DNA of 7,084 nucleotides from Desulfomonile tiedjei. GTDB taxonomy: Bacteria > Desulfobacterota > Desulfomonilia > Desulfomonilales > Desulfomonilaceae. Below the pieces are notes generated by a model. The model was not told the DNA's origin. It did no database searches and was given only the letters and a program-made list of their open reading frames with translations. The stretch lies in contig DYRE01000109.1 in assembly GCA_020718965.1 (NCBI GenBank), positions 1 through 7,084 on the forward strand, written 5' to 3'. The position numbers and the translations under genes were made by a program. Below, in pieces: positions 1-6,355 of this stretch (positions are counted from its first letter, which is position 1; each line of letters begins with the position of its first letter).

Positions 1-11
1 AGGTAGAGAAG

Positions 12-17
12 TATAAT
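12..17 (+). promoter_or_regulatory. Candidate -10 element of the tig promoter (perfect TATAAT)
   Basis: The hexamer TATAAT matches the sigma70 -10 consensus exactly. The matching -35 would lie just left of the window start, so only half of the promoter can be inspected. Transcription would start near position 24 and leave a leader of about 90 bases before tig. A second weaker pair (TTTACC at 70-75 and TAATAT at 92-97) would start transcription almost on the tig ribosome binding site, so it is less likely. Confidence is limited because a single hexamer can arise by chance. Confidence 0.4.
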
Positions 18-103
18 AAACAAGTGAGACGGTAGAGCCTATTCCCTCTGGATTGGATTTCAGATTTTGTTTACCCGCCGGTGTGGAACAATAATATTGT
101 GAA

Positions 104-109
104 AGAGGA
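104..109 (+). promoter_or_regulatory. Ribosome binding site of tig
   Basis: AGAGGA lies three bases before the ATG at 113, within a longer purine run (GAAAGAGGA, 101-109). The reading frame has a TAA stop at 92-94 and no other start codon between that stop and 113, so the tig start is fixed. A small palindrome, ACAAT-AAT-ATTGT (88-100), sits just upstream. Confidence 0.65.
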
Positions 110-112
110 TTC

Positions 113-1432
113 ATGACAAACATTCACATTGAAGATTTAAGCGCTGTGAGAAAAAAAGTAACTTTTGAAGTACCTCAAGACCGCGTGACGGAGACATTGG
201 AAGCTCAATACAAGGACCTTAGAAAAAACGCCCAGATTAAAGGGTTTAGACGGGGAAAGGTCCCAATGGAGATCATTAAGAATCTGTTCAAGGAACAGGT
301 TTATGGCGATACGGCAAAGAAAATCATAGAAGAGACGTTTGAACTTGGATTGGATGAGAAGAAAATCAAGCCTATCTCTGTGATCAATATGGACCAGGAA
401 CCTTTAGAACCGGGGAAGCCCTTCGTATACACCGTTGAGATAGAGTCCACGCCAGAGCTGGATGTCACAGGTTATAAGGGTCTGTCTCTGGATAAAATGG
501 TTCGGGAAATTACTGAATCCGACATTCAGGAACGCCTTGAGCTGATTCGTGAGCGCCAAGCGAAAATGCTTCCTGCAGATGATTCCAGAGGAGTTCAAAA
601 CGGAGATCACCTTGTAGTGGACATTGAGGCGACCCAGGACGAAGAGTCAATTACATCCCTTACAGTTAAAGACTATCACCTGGAAATGGGAAGAGACTTT
701 TATTTGCCCGATTTCGACACCAAGTTGATAGGGCTAAAGATAGGCGAACCAAATATGATAACCCATACTCTCGCTGAAGACTTTCCTCGAAAAGAACTGG
801 CCGGAAAATCTATTAAATTCTCGATTATCGTGAAAGAGGCCAAGGAGAGAATAATTCCCGAACTGAGCGATGAATTCGCGAAAGAAGTTGGCCCCTACGA
901 GAATCTCGATGATTTGAAAAAACAAATTGCGGATGATCTGCGAGAGGGTTACGACATTGACATAAAGGAAGCTTTGAGAAAACAGATCGTGGAGAAAATA
1001 ATTGAAGCAAATCCGTTTGAAGCTCCTGATTCTCTCGTGGAAGCCAGAATTGACGATATTGTTATGGGGGCGAGGCAAAATCTTGCCAGGCAGGGTATAG
1101 ATATGAAAAAGTTCCCTTTGCCTGACAAGGCTCAGCGCGATTCCATAAAACCGAAAGCCCTGGAGCAGGTGAAGGCTGCTTTGATTATACAAGCTATAGG
1201 TGAAAAAGAAGAGATTCAGGTTTCTGCTGAAGAAATTGATACTGAAATTGAAAAACGCGCCAAGTTTTTGGGATGGACTCCAGACTTTCTGAGAGACCAA
1301 CTGGAAGAAAACCAGAGGCTTCAGGATTTCACAACTTCCCTGACGGAAGATAAAATCTATTCATTTTTGGAAGAAAATGGCGTAATCACTGAGGTCCCGT
1401 ATTCAGACAAAAATGCCGGGGAAACTGAATAA
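113..1432 (+). CDS. tig: Trigger factor, ribosome-associated chaperone / peptidyl-prolyl isomerase
   Basis: This encodes a 439-residue cytosolic chaperone that binds the large ribosomal subunit near the exit tunnel and shields nascent chains. Seen in the sequence: an N-terminal ribosome-binding domain (about 1-115) with the signature loop GFRRGKVP at residues 44-51, corresponding to the GFRKGK ribosome-docking loop of the family. A FKBP-like isomerase domain follows (about 155-250), containing NGDHLVVDIEA and ELAGKSIKFSI. The rest is a helical, charged C-terminal substrate-cradling domain. The length is close to the usual 430-450. Within the FKBP part, the usual 'PGFE' stretch reads LPDFD, so isomerase activity may be reduced; this is inference. 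The gene leads the tig-clpP-clpX-lon order common in proteobacteria and stops 20 bases before clpP, which suggests one transcript. The identification is essentially certain. Confidence 0.98.
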   Translation: MTNIHIEDLSAVRKKVTFEVPQDRVTETLEAQYKDLRKNAQIKGFRRGKVPMEIIKNLFKEQVYGDTAKKIIEETFELGLDEKKIKPISVINMDQEPLEPGKPFVYTVEIESTPELDVTGYKGLSLDKMVREITESDIQERLELIRERQAKMLPADDSRGVQNGDHLVVDIEATQDEESITSLTVKDYHLEMGRDFYLPDFDTKLIGLKIGEPNMITHTLAEDFPRKELAGKSIKFSIIVKEAKERIIPELSDEFAKEVGPYENLDDLKKQIADDLREGYDIDIKEALRKQIVEKIIEANPFEAPDSLVEARIDDIVMGARQNLARQGIDMKKFPLPDKAQRDSIKPKALEQVKAALIIQAIGEKEEIQVSAEEIDTEIEKRAKFLGWTPDFLRDQLEENQRLQDFTTSLTEDKIYSFLEENGVITEVPYSDKNAGETE

Positions 1433-1452
1433 GTTAGAAGAGAGAATAAATA

Positions 1453-2052
1453 ATGCTGGTTCCGATTGTTGTAGAGCATACTAGTCGCGGTGAAAGATCT
1501 TATGATATATATTCCCGCCTGTTAAAAGAGAGGATCGTATTTCTGGGGACAGCCGTAGATGATCTTGTCGCTAATTTGATTATCGCTCAACTCCTGTTTC
1601 TGGAAAGTGAGGATCCCGAGAAAGACATCAATTTTTATATCAACTCGCCGGGAGGGGTAGTCACATCCGGTTTGGCGATATATGACACCATGCAATATAT
1701 TAAACCTGAGGTCCAGACAATTTGCATTGGACAGGCGGCCTCAATGGCCGCGTTACTCCTGGCGGCCGGCGCAAAGGGAAAAAGACATGCGCTTCCGCAT
1801 GCTCGAATACTGATTCACCAGCCAATGGGCGGTTTTCAGGGCCAGGCCACGGATATCGAAATACATGCCAGGGAAATTCTCAGGATGCGCGGAGAGCTTA
1901 ACCGGATCCTTGTTGAACATACGGGGCAACCCATGGAAAGAATTGAAACTGACACGGAACGAGACTATTTCATGAGCGGTAAAGAAGCGGTAACTTACGG
2001 CATCGTGGATAATGTCCTGACTCATAGAGACTTTCCGGGGGACAAAAGTTAA
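1453..2052 (+). CDS. clpP: ATP-dependent Clp protease proteolytic subunit ClpP
   Basis: This is the serine peptidase that forms the double-heptamer chamber degrading proteins fed in by ClpX or ClpA-type unfoldases. The complete catalytic triad is visible: Ser97 within GQAASMAA, His122 within LIHQPMGG, and Asp171 within ERDYF. The oxyanion-region motif INSPGG is at 63-68, and the handle-helix segment follows His122. The length of 199 is typical. The N-terminus begins directly at the position equivalent to mature E. coli ClpP (LVPIVVEHTSRGERS), so there is no visible propeptide. An in-frame TAA at 1447-1449 rules out a longer form. The ribosome binding site is only a purine run (AGAAGAGAG, 1436-1444). 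With 20 bases separating it from tig, co-transcription and possibly translational coupling are likely. Confidence 0.99.
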   Translation: MLVPIVVEHTSRGERSYDIYSRLLKERIVFLGTAVDDLVANLIIAQLLFLESEDPEKDINFYINSPGGVVTSGLAIYDTMQYIKPEVQTICIGQAASMAALLLAAGAKGKRHALPHARILIHQPMGGFQGQATDIEIHAREILRMRGELNRILVEHTGQPMERIETDTERDYFMSGKEAVTYGIVDNVLTHRDFPGDKS

Positions 2053-2056
2053 AAAA

Positions 2057-2137
2057 TAGTTCAGATTGTCAATCTTGCTGGTTGGTTACGCTGGATGTTG
2101 AATTTGTGAGACGAGAGAGCGAAACAGACCTGAACTA
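2057..2137 (+). repeat. Long-range inverted repeat in the clpP-clpX gap
   Basis: TAGTTCAG (2057-2064) and CTGAACTA (2130-2137) are perfect 8-base inverted repeats, with a few further imperfect pairs inward. Inside them CGCT (2089-2092) can pair with AGCG (2118-2121). In RNA this would be a multi-part stem-loop beginning five bases after the clpP stop codon. No run of T follows it closely, so it does not look like an ordinary intrinsic terminator. It could be an mRNA stabiliser, a processing site, or chance. The function is unknown. Confidence 0.4.
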
Positions 2138-2150
2138 ACTTGGGAAAAAT

Positions 2151-2180
2151 TTGGCAGCCTTTATGCCACATTCTGAAAAT
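2151..2180 (+). promoter_or_regulatory. Candidate promoter upstream of clpX (sigma70-like or sigma54-like)
   Basis: Two readings of the same site are possible. As sigma70, TTGGCA (2151-2156) is five of six to the -35 consensus and GAAAAT (2175-2180) is four of six to the -10, with an 18-base spacer. As sigma54, TTGGCA carries the GG at 2153-2154 and the GC of TGC is at 2165-2166, which is exactly the -24/-12 spacing. However, the C after TGGCA and the first T of TTGC are not matched. Either would start transcription about 35-45 bases before clpX. The 169-base gap makes an independent clpX promoter reasonable, but the site is only a prediction. Confidence 0.3.
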
Positions 2181-2210
2181 GCTCGGAGTGTTTGCGAATA
2201 GGTGGGCTAT

Positions 2211-2216
2211 AGGAGG
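2211..2216 (+). promoter_or_regulatory. Strong Shine-Dalgarno of clpX
   Basis: AGGAGG, the perfect anti-16S match, lies five bases before the ATG at 2222. It is the strongest ribosome binding site in the main cluster, in contrast with the weak sites of clpP and lon. A TAG at 2210-2212 stops the frame upstream, so no longer clpX start is possible. Confidence 0.85.
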
Positions 2217-2221
2217 GTTAC

Positions 2222-3484
2222 ATGGTTGCTAGAAAAGGCAATTTTTCTTCTCTGTACTGTTCCTTTTGTGGAAAGAGTCAGGATGAGGTTAGAAAACTAA
2301 TTGCTGGGCCGACGGTTTATATTTGTGATGAATGCATAGAATTATGTAACGAGATTATTGCGGAAGAATATGAAAAAGAGGAGATTGGGCGTGGAAAATC
2401 CAGAGTTCCCACTCCATCTGAACTCAAATCTTCACTGGATGAGTACGTAATAGGACAGGAGAAAGCGAAGAGAATTCTGTCCGTAGCCGTCCACAACCAT
2501 TACAAGAGGATTGAATCAAAGCCCGACATTGACGGAGTTGAGCTTCAGAAGAGCAATATCCTTCTTATAGGTCCCACTGGTTCCGGGAAAACTCTCCTGG
2601 CGCAGACACTCGCCCGTATTCTTAATGTTCCATTCGCTATAGCCGACGCTACTACCCTGACCGAGGCCGGCTATGTTGGCGAGGATGTAGAAAACATAAT
2701 TCTCAGCCTCCTCCAGAACGCCGATTACGACATATCAAGAGCCTGTCGGGGAATAGTATACATTGATGAGATAGATAAGATCTCTCGAAAAACTGAAAAT
2801 CCAAGTATCACCAGAGACGTTTCCGGCGAGGGAGTACAGCAGGCGTTGCTTAAAATTGTTGAGGGAACCATGGCCAATGTTCCGCCAAAAGGTGGACGAA
2901 AACACCCTCAGCAGGAATTTCTACAGGTTGATACAACCAACATACTTTTTATCTGCGGAGGAGCGTTTGTGGGGCTGGACAAGGTGATCCAGCAGCGATT
3001 GAACATGAAGTCCATGGGATTCAACGCTAAAATCGGTGGATCAGTCAATGATGATGAAGCCAACTTGCTTGAGCAGGTTCAACCGGAAGACCTGATACGA
3101 TACGGTTTGATTCCTGAATTCGTTGGTAGATTGCCCGTGGCCGCTACGTTGCATGAGTTGAATGAAGAGGCCCTGGTCCGTATTCTGCTCGAACCAAAGA
3201 ATGCGTTGGTGAGGCAGTACAAAAAGCTGTTTGGATTTGAGCAGGTGAAATTGCGATTTACCGATGAAGCTCTTCGATCCGTAGCATTCCAGGCGCTGCA
3301 CAGAAAAACCGGAGCGCGTGGATTGCGCTCTATACTCGAAGCTTCCATGCTGGACATCATGTACGAGCTTCCGGAATACAAGAATCTTCAGGAAGTTATT
3401 GTCAACGATGATGTTATTAAAAAAGGGTCCCCATGCATCCTTGTTTTTGAAAAAGAGGCGGAGACAAGTAATTCAGCTTCGTAA
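2222..3484 (+). CDS. clpX: ATP-dependent Clp protease ATP-binding subunit ClpX
   Basis: This is the hexameric AAA+ unfoldase that recognises degrons, unfolds substrates and threads them into ClpP. It has 420 residues, as is usual. A zinc-binding domain with Cys13, Cys16, Cys35 and Cys38 (CxxC-18-CxxC) dimerises and binds substrates and adaptors. The AAA+ core follows: Walker A GPTGSGKT (117-124), the pore-1 loop GYVGED (150-155), Walker B VYIDEID (179-185), the RKH pore-entrance loop (226-228), an arginine-finger region EFVGR (299-303), and the sensor-2 motif GARGLR with Arg366. The ClpP-docking tripeptide, normally [LIV]GF, reads Met265-Gly266-Phe267, a conservative variation. The gene sits downstream of clpP and upstream of lon. 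The 169-base gap before it contains a possible promoter, so it may be transcribed both with clpP and on its own. Confidence 0.99.
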   Translation: MVARKGNFSSLYCSFCGKSQDEVRKLIAGPTVYICDECIELCNEIIAEEYEKEEIGRGKSRVPTPSELKSSLDEYVIGQEKAKRILSVAVHNHYKRIESKPDIDGVELQKSNILLIGPTGSGKTLLAQTLARILNVPFAIADATTLTEAGYVGEDVENIILSLLQNADYDISRACRGIVYIDEIDKISRKTENPSITRDVSGEGVQQALLKIVEGTMANVPPKGGRKHPQQEFLQVDTTNILFICGGAFVGLDKVIQQRLNMKSMGFNAKIGGSVNDDEANLLEQVQPEDLIRYGLIPEFVGRLPVAATLHELNEEALVRILLEPKNALVRQYKKLFGFEQVKLRFTDEALRSVAFQALHRKTGARGLRSILEASMLDIMYELPEYKNLQEVIVNDDVIKKGSPCILVFEKEAETSNSAS

Positions 3485-3495
3485 AATAGACACTT

Positions 3496-3525
3496 TTGAC
3501 TCACGTCATAAAACTCACATCTAAT
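3496..3525 (+). promoter_or_regulatory. Candidate sigma70-type promoter of lon
   Basis: TTGACT (3496-3501) is five of six to the -35 consensus. TCTAAT (3520-3525) is five of six to the -10 consensus, with an 18-base spacer. Transcription would start near 3532 and give lon a leader of about 20 bases. A short palindrome TGAC-TCAC-GTCA (3497-3508) overlaps the -35 and could be an operator, although 4-base arms are weak evidence. No CIRCE (HrcA operator) or convincing sigma32 site was seen, so heat-shock control cannot be claimed from the sequence. Confidence 0.4.
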
Positions 3526-3553
3526 AAATTCTTAGGCACGGGTAGTTTGTACA

Positions 3554-5962
3554 ATGTTTTTTGGAAAGAAAGAGGAGGCGCAAGAGTCTCCCCAGTTGGT
3601 TCTGCCGCTATTGCCACTTAGAGACATTGTGATTTTCCCTCACATGGTAGCTCCACTGTTTGTCGGGCGGGACAGATCCATAAAGGCGGTAGAGAGCGCC
3701 CTTAAAACCGACAAGCTTATCTTCCTGGCGTCTCAAAGAAATGCTCAACAAACAAACCCGGAAGCTTCAGACATATTTTACGTGGGGGTAGTCGGTCAGA
3801 TAATTCAACTACTCAAATTACCTGACAACACGATCAAAATATTTGTCGAGGGTCGCTATCGGGCAGAGATTAAACGTTTCATAGACGATGCTCCCTACTT
3901 CAGTGTTTCGGTCGTCGCTTTGGAAGATGATAGTTCATGTCGGGAAGTGGAGTTACAGGCCCTTGTCAGAGGATTGCGTAATGTTGCGGAAAGCTATGTT
4001 GCGGCCGACAACAAGGCGCCGCAGGATTTTATGAACGCTATAAAATCCATCAGTGATCCAGGTCGTCTTGCTGACACAGTGGCGGGCCAGATCAGTCTAA
4101 AGCTCGAAGACAAGCAGGCTCTGCTTGAGAAATCATCGGTTCGTCAGAGAATAGAGCGTCTTCTGGAATTAATGCAGAGTGAAATTGAGATCTCGGAAAT
4201 AGAAAAGAAGATCCGAGAGCGCGTTAAAAAACAGATGGAAAAGACTCAGAAGGAATATTATCTGAATGAGCAGATGCGCGCAATTCAAAAGGAAATTGGG
4301 GAAAAGGACGAATTCAAGACGGAAATAGCTGAGATTGAAGAACAGTTAAAGCAAAAGAACCTTTCTAAAGAGGCGGAATCCAGGGTTAGAAAAGAAATCC
4401 GTAAACTGAAAATGATGGCTCCGATGTCCGCTGAAGCCACGGTTGTAAGAAATTACATCGACTGGTTTCTGGTGTTGCCATGGTCTGAAACTTCCAGAAC
4501 CGAGCTTCTCATTGAGGAAGCCCAAAAGATTCTGGACGAAGATCACTACGGTCTGAAGGAAGTCAAAGAGAGGATAATTGAATATTTAGCTGTTCAGAAA
4601 CTGGCTCCCAACATCAAAGGCCCCATTCTGTGCCTGGTTGGACCCCCAGGTGTGGGTAAGACTTCTCTTGCGCGATCTGTCGCACGCTCCACTGATAGGG
4701 AGTTTGTTCGGATATCGTTGGGAGGAGTCAGAGATGAAGCCGAAATAAGGGGGCATAGACGGACCTACATAGGCGCGCTGCCAGGGAAGATCATCCAGAG
4801 TATGAGAAAGTGTCAGACCATTAATCCGGTAATGTTACTCGATGAGGTTGACAAAATGAGCACTGACTTCCGTGGAGACCCTTCTTCAGCCCTCCTGGAA
4901 GTGTTAGACCCCGAACAGAACCATGCGTTCAACGATCATTACCTGGATATTGATTATGACCTCTCGAAAGTTATGTTCATAACTACGGCCAATACTCTCC
5001 ATGGCATACCTGCTCCTCTTCAGGACAGGATGGAGATAATTCGTCTGCCTGGCTACACTGAATTTGAGAAACTCAGGATTGCTGAACGGTTCCTGGTCCC
5101 CAAACAGGTTGAATCCAACGGCTTGGCCTCATCTCAGGTTACTTTTGACCGTAAGGCGATAATTCGCGTGGCAAGGATGTACACGCGTGAAGCCGGCGTT
5201 AGGGAACTGGAGAGGCAAATAGCTAAAATATGCCGAAAAGTAGCTCGAAAAGTCGTTGACGGTTCATTTACCAATGGAGTTGAAATCGGTTTTAGAGACA
5301 TTGGAGGTTTTCTTGGTGTTCCTAAATTTAGATATGGAGAAAAGGAAGAATCCCTGAAAACCGGAATAGCAAATGGTCTTGCCTGGACTGAAGTTGGTGG
5401 AGAGTTACTAACGGTAGAAGTGGCGATCATGCCGGGATCAGGCAAGTTAACGGTAACCGGGAAATTGGGCGAAGTGATGCAGGAATCGGCTCAGGCGGCC
5501 ATGAGTTATGTCAGGTCTCGAGCTTTAAGTCTGGGATTAAAACCGGATTTTTACGACAAAATTGATATTCATATCCATGTCCCGGAAGGGGCAACGCCAA
5601 AAGACGGGCCTTCCGCCGGCATTACCATAGCTACAGCCATACTGTCGGCTCTAACCAAGCAGCCATTCCCTAACGATCTGGCCATGACAGGGGAAATAAC
5701 CCTACGCGGTAGAATTTTGCCCATAGGTGGGCTCAAAGAGAAACTACTGGCGGCCAGGAGAGCGCTGCTTTCAAGGGTTGTAATTCCGAGAGAAAACGAC
5801 AGAGATCTGTGTGAAGTTCCAAAAAAAATCCGTAAGGGCATGGAAATAATACTTGTTGAACACATGGACGAAGCTTTGAGAATAGTTTTTCCGGAAATCA
5901 GAGACGCATTTATACCTTCGCAGGAAATAACTGATAGCCGTCTGGCGATTTTGAAACAATAA
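3554..5962 (+). CDS. lon: ATP-dependent Lon protease (endopeptidase La)
   Basis: This is a cytosolic homohexameric AAA+ serine protease that degrades misfolded proteins and short-lived regulators. Its 802 residues match the usual LonA length. In order: an N-terminal substrate-binding domain (about 15-210) starting with LVLPLLPLRDIVIFPH, then a coiled, highly charged linker (about 210-300). The AAA+ module has Walker A GPPGVGKT (363-370), an aromatic pore loop at Tyr405-Ile406, Walker B LLDEVDKM (428-435), sensor-1 Asn480, arginine finger Arg492 and sensor-2 Arg550. The C-terminal protease domain (about 600-780) has catalytic Ser687 in PKDGPSAG and Lys730 in GGLKEK, the Ser-Lys dyad of LonA. 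All key residues are present. The start is the only candidate: the frame is closed by TAG at 3533-3535, and the next Met is residue 31, inside the conserved domain. Its ribosome binding site is poor (GGTAG, 3541-3545). It probably has its own promoter in the 69-base gap. Confidence 0.99.
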   Translation: MFFGKKEEAQESPQLVLPLLPLRDIVIFPHMVAPLFVGRDRSIKAVESALKTDKLIFLASQRNAQQTNPEASDIFYVGVVGQIIQLLKLPDNTIKIFVEGRYRAEIKRFIDDAPYFSVSVVALEDDSSCREVELQALVRGLRNVAESYVAADNKAPQDFMNAIKSISDPGRLADTVAGQISLKLEDKQALLEKSSVRQRIERLLELMQSEIEISEIEKKIRERVKKQMEKTQKEYYLNEQMRAIQKEIGEKDEFKTEIAEIEEQLKQKNLSKEAESRVRKEIRKLKMMAPMSAEATVVRNYIDWFLVLPWSETSRTELLIEEAQKILDEDHYGLKEVKERIIEYLAVQKLAPNIKGPILCLVGPPGVGKTSLARSVARSTDREFVRISLGGVRDEAEIRGHRRTYIGALPGKIIQSMRKCQTINPVMLLDEVDKMSTDFRGDPSSALLEVLDPEQNHAFNDHYLDIDYDLSKVMFITTANTLHGIPAPLQDRMEIIRLPGYTEFEKLRIAERFLVPKQVESNGLASSQVTFDRKAIIRVARMYTREAGVRELERQIAKICRKVARKVVDGSFTNGVEIGFRDIGGFLGVPKFRYGEKEESLKTGIANGLAWTEVGGELLTVEVAIMPGSGKLTVTGKLGEVMQESAQAAMSYVRSRALSLGLKPDFYDKIDIHIHVPEGATPKDGPSAGITIATAILSALTKQPFPNDLAMTGEITLRGRILPIGGLKEKLLAARRALLSRVVIPRENDRDLCEVPKKIRKGMEIILVEHMDEALRIVFPEIRDAFIPSQEITDSRLAILKQ

Positions 5963-6041
5963 TTAGTATATTTTTGACAAAATTGTGTAAACTATGGAAC
6001 CTGATCAGTTGTTGGTTTACTAATTGGTACATAATGGACTG

Positions 6042-6047
6042 AAGGAG
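6042..6047 (+). promoter_or_regulatory. Shine-Dalgarno that fixes the start of the small gene after lon
   Basis: AAGGAG lies six bases before the ATG at 6054. It decides the start: a longer reading from TTG at 6024 is possible but has no ribosome binding site, and it would place this site inside the coding region. Confidence 0.8.
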
Positions 6048-6053
6048 TTGCTT

Positions 6054-6242
6054 ATGCTTAAAATGGATGGATCAAGAGTGAGACTGACGCCGGAAAACGT
6101 TCATGCGATGCTTAACCAGGGTCTTTCCTTTAGAGAGATAGCATCTCGTTGTGACGTTTTTGAGGATGCTATAGACGCATCATTGGTCCGTTGGCTAAAC
6201 CAGGGAAGATGGCCGATAGAAGATGATGTTGTGGCGGCTTAG
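6054..6242 (+). CDS. Small helix-turn-helix-like protein of unknown function
   Basis: This is a 62-residue cytosolic protein that I do not recognise. Residues 13-48 have the pattern of a helix-turn-helix (HTH) in resolvase-, sigma-region-4- or LuxR-like proteins: PENVHAMLNQGLSFREIASR, then CDVF, then a third helix ending in SLVRWL. The Gly23-Leu24-Ser25 turn and Ile29-Ala30 are typical. The putative recognition helix is acidic (Glu37, Asp38, Asp41), and the whole protein has about ten acidic to seven basic residues. This is unusual for a DNA binder and allows a protein-binding role instead. The C-terminus ends DDVVAA. The gene begins 91 bases after lon with a strong Shine-Dalgarno and is followed by a hairpin and a terminator, so it is probably a real gene closing the cluster or a short unit of its own. 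No convincing promoter was found: TTGACA at 5974-5979 lacks a good -10. Confidence 0.7.
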   Translation: MLKMDGSRVRLTPENVHAMLNQGLSFREIASRCDVFEDAIDASLVRWLNQGRWPIEDDVVAA

Positions 6243-6249
6243 ATGAGTG

Positions 6250-6281
6250 ATAACGCGCTACATCTTTATGGATAGCGTTAT
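6250..6281 (+). repeat. Bulged stem-loop just after the small HTH-like gene
   Basis: ATAAC (6250-6254) pairs with GTTAT (6277-6281). After a GC bulge, GCTACAT (6257-6263) pairs with TAGC (6273-6276) and ATG (6268-6270) around a CTTT loop, with a GA bulge on the right. This gives 12 pairs with two bulges, starting eight bases after the stop codon. No T-run follows, so it is not a terminator by itself. It may protect the 3' end of the mRNA or assist the terminator that follows. Confidence 0.5.
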
Positions 6282-6314
6282 GAATGAATAAATATTTCTG
6301 CGGGGCGTACTACC

Positions 6315-6355
6315 GGAACGGATCCTAACTGATAGGTTCCGTTTTCTGCTTTTTT
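6315..6355 (+). terminator. Rho-independent terminator
   Basis: AACGGATCCTA (6317-6327) pairs with TAGGTTCCGTT (6333-6343), giving ten pairs and one T-T mismatch around the five-base loop ACTGA. Two G-U pairs could extend the base. TTTT (6342-6345) and six T (6350-6355) follow. This probably ends transcription from lon and the small HTH-like gene and isolates the DUF606 gene downstream. Confidence 0.8.

Noticed and set aside
1..112. Possible tRNA or structured RNA upstream of tig.
   Set aside because: No tRNA T-loop or acceptor pairing could be found; the only pairings are four- and five-base arms.
734..1300. Minus-strand open frame of 188 codons inside tig.
   Set aside because: It lies wholly within the certain trigger factor gene; its translation is rich in Phe, Ser and Asn with no recognisable domain, as expected of an antisense shadow.
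2186..2194. GAGTGTTTG, partly like a CIRCE half-site.
   Set aside because: Only part of one half matches and the other half (TTAGCACTC) is absent at the required spacing.
3318..3524. Plus-strand open frame overlapping the 3' end of clpX.
   Set aside because: It is out of frame within conserved clpX, has no ribosome binding site and shows no protein-like pattern.
6024..6053. Longer version of the small HTH-like protein starting at TTG 6024 (ten extra residues).
   Set aside because: No ribosome binding site precedes the TTG, whereas AAGGAG sits at ideal distance before ATG 6054 and would otherwise be inside the coding region.
6243..6275. ATG directly after the stop of the small gene, in the same frame, giving a ten-codon frame.
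   Set aside because: Too short, without its own ribosome binding site, and lying inside the hairpin region; no reason to invoke read-through.
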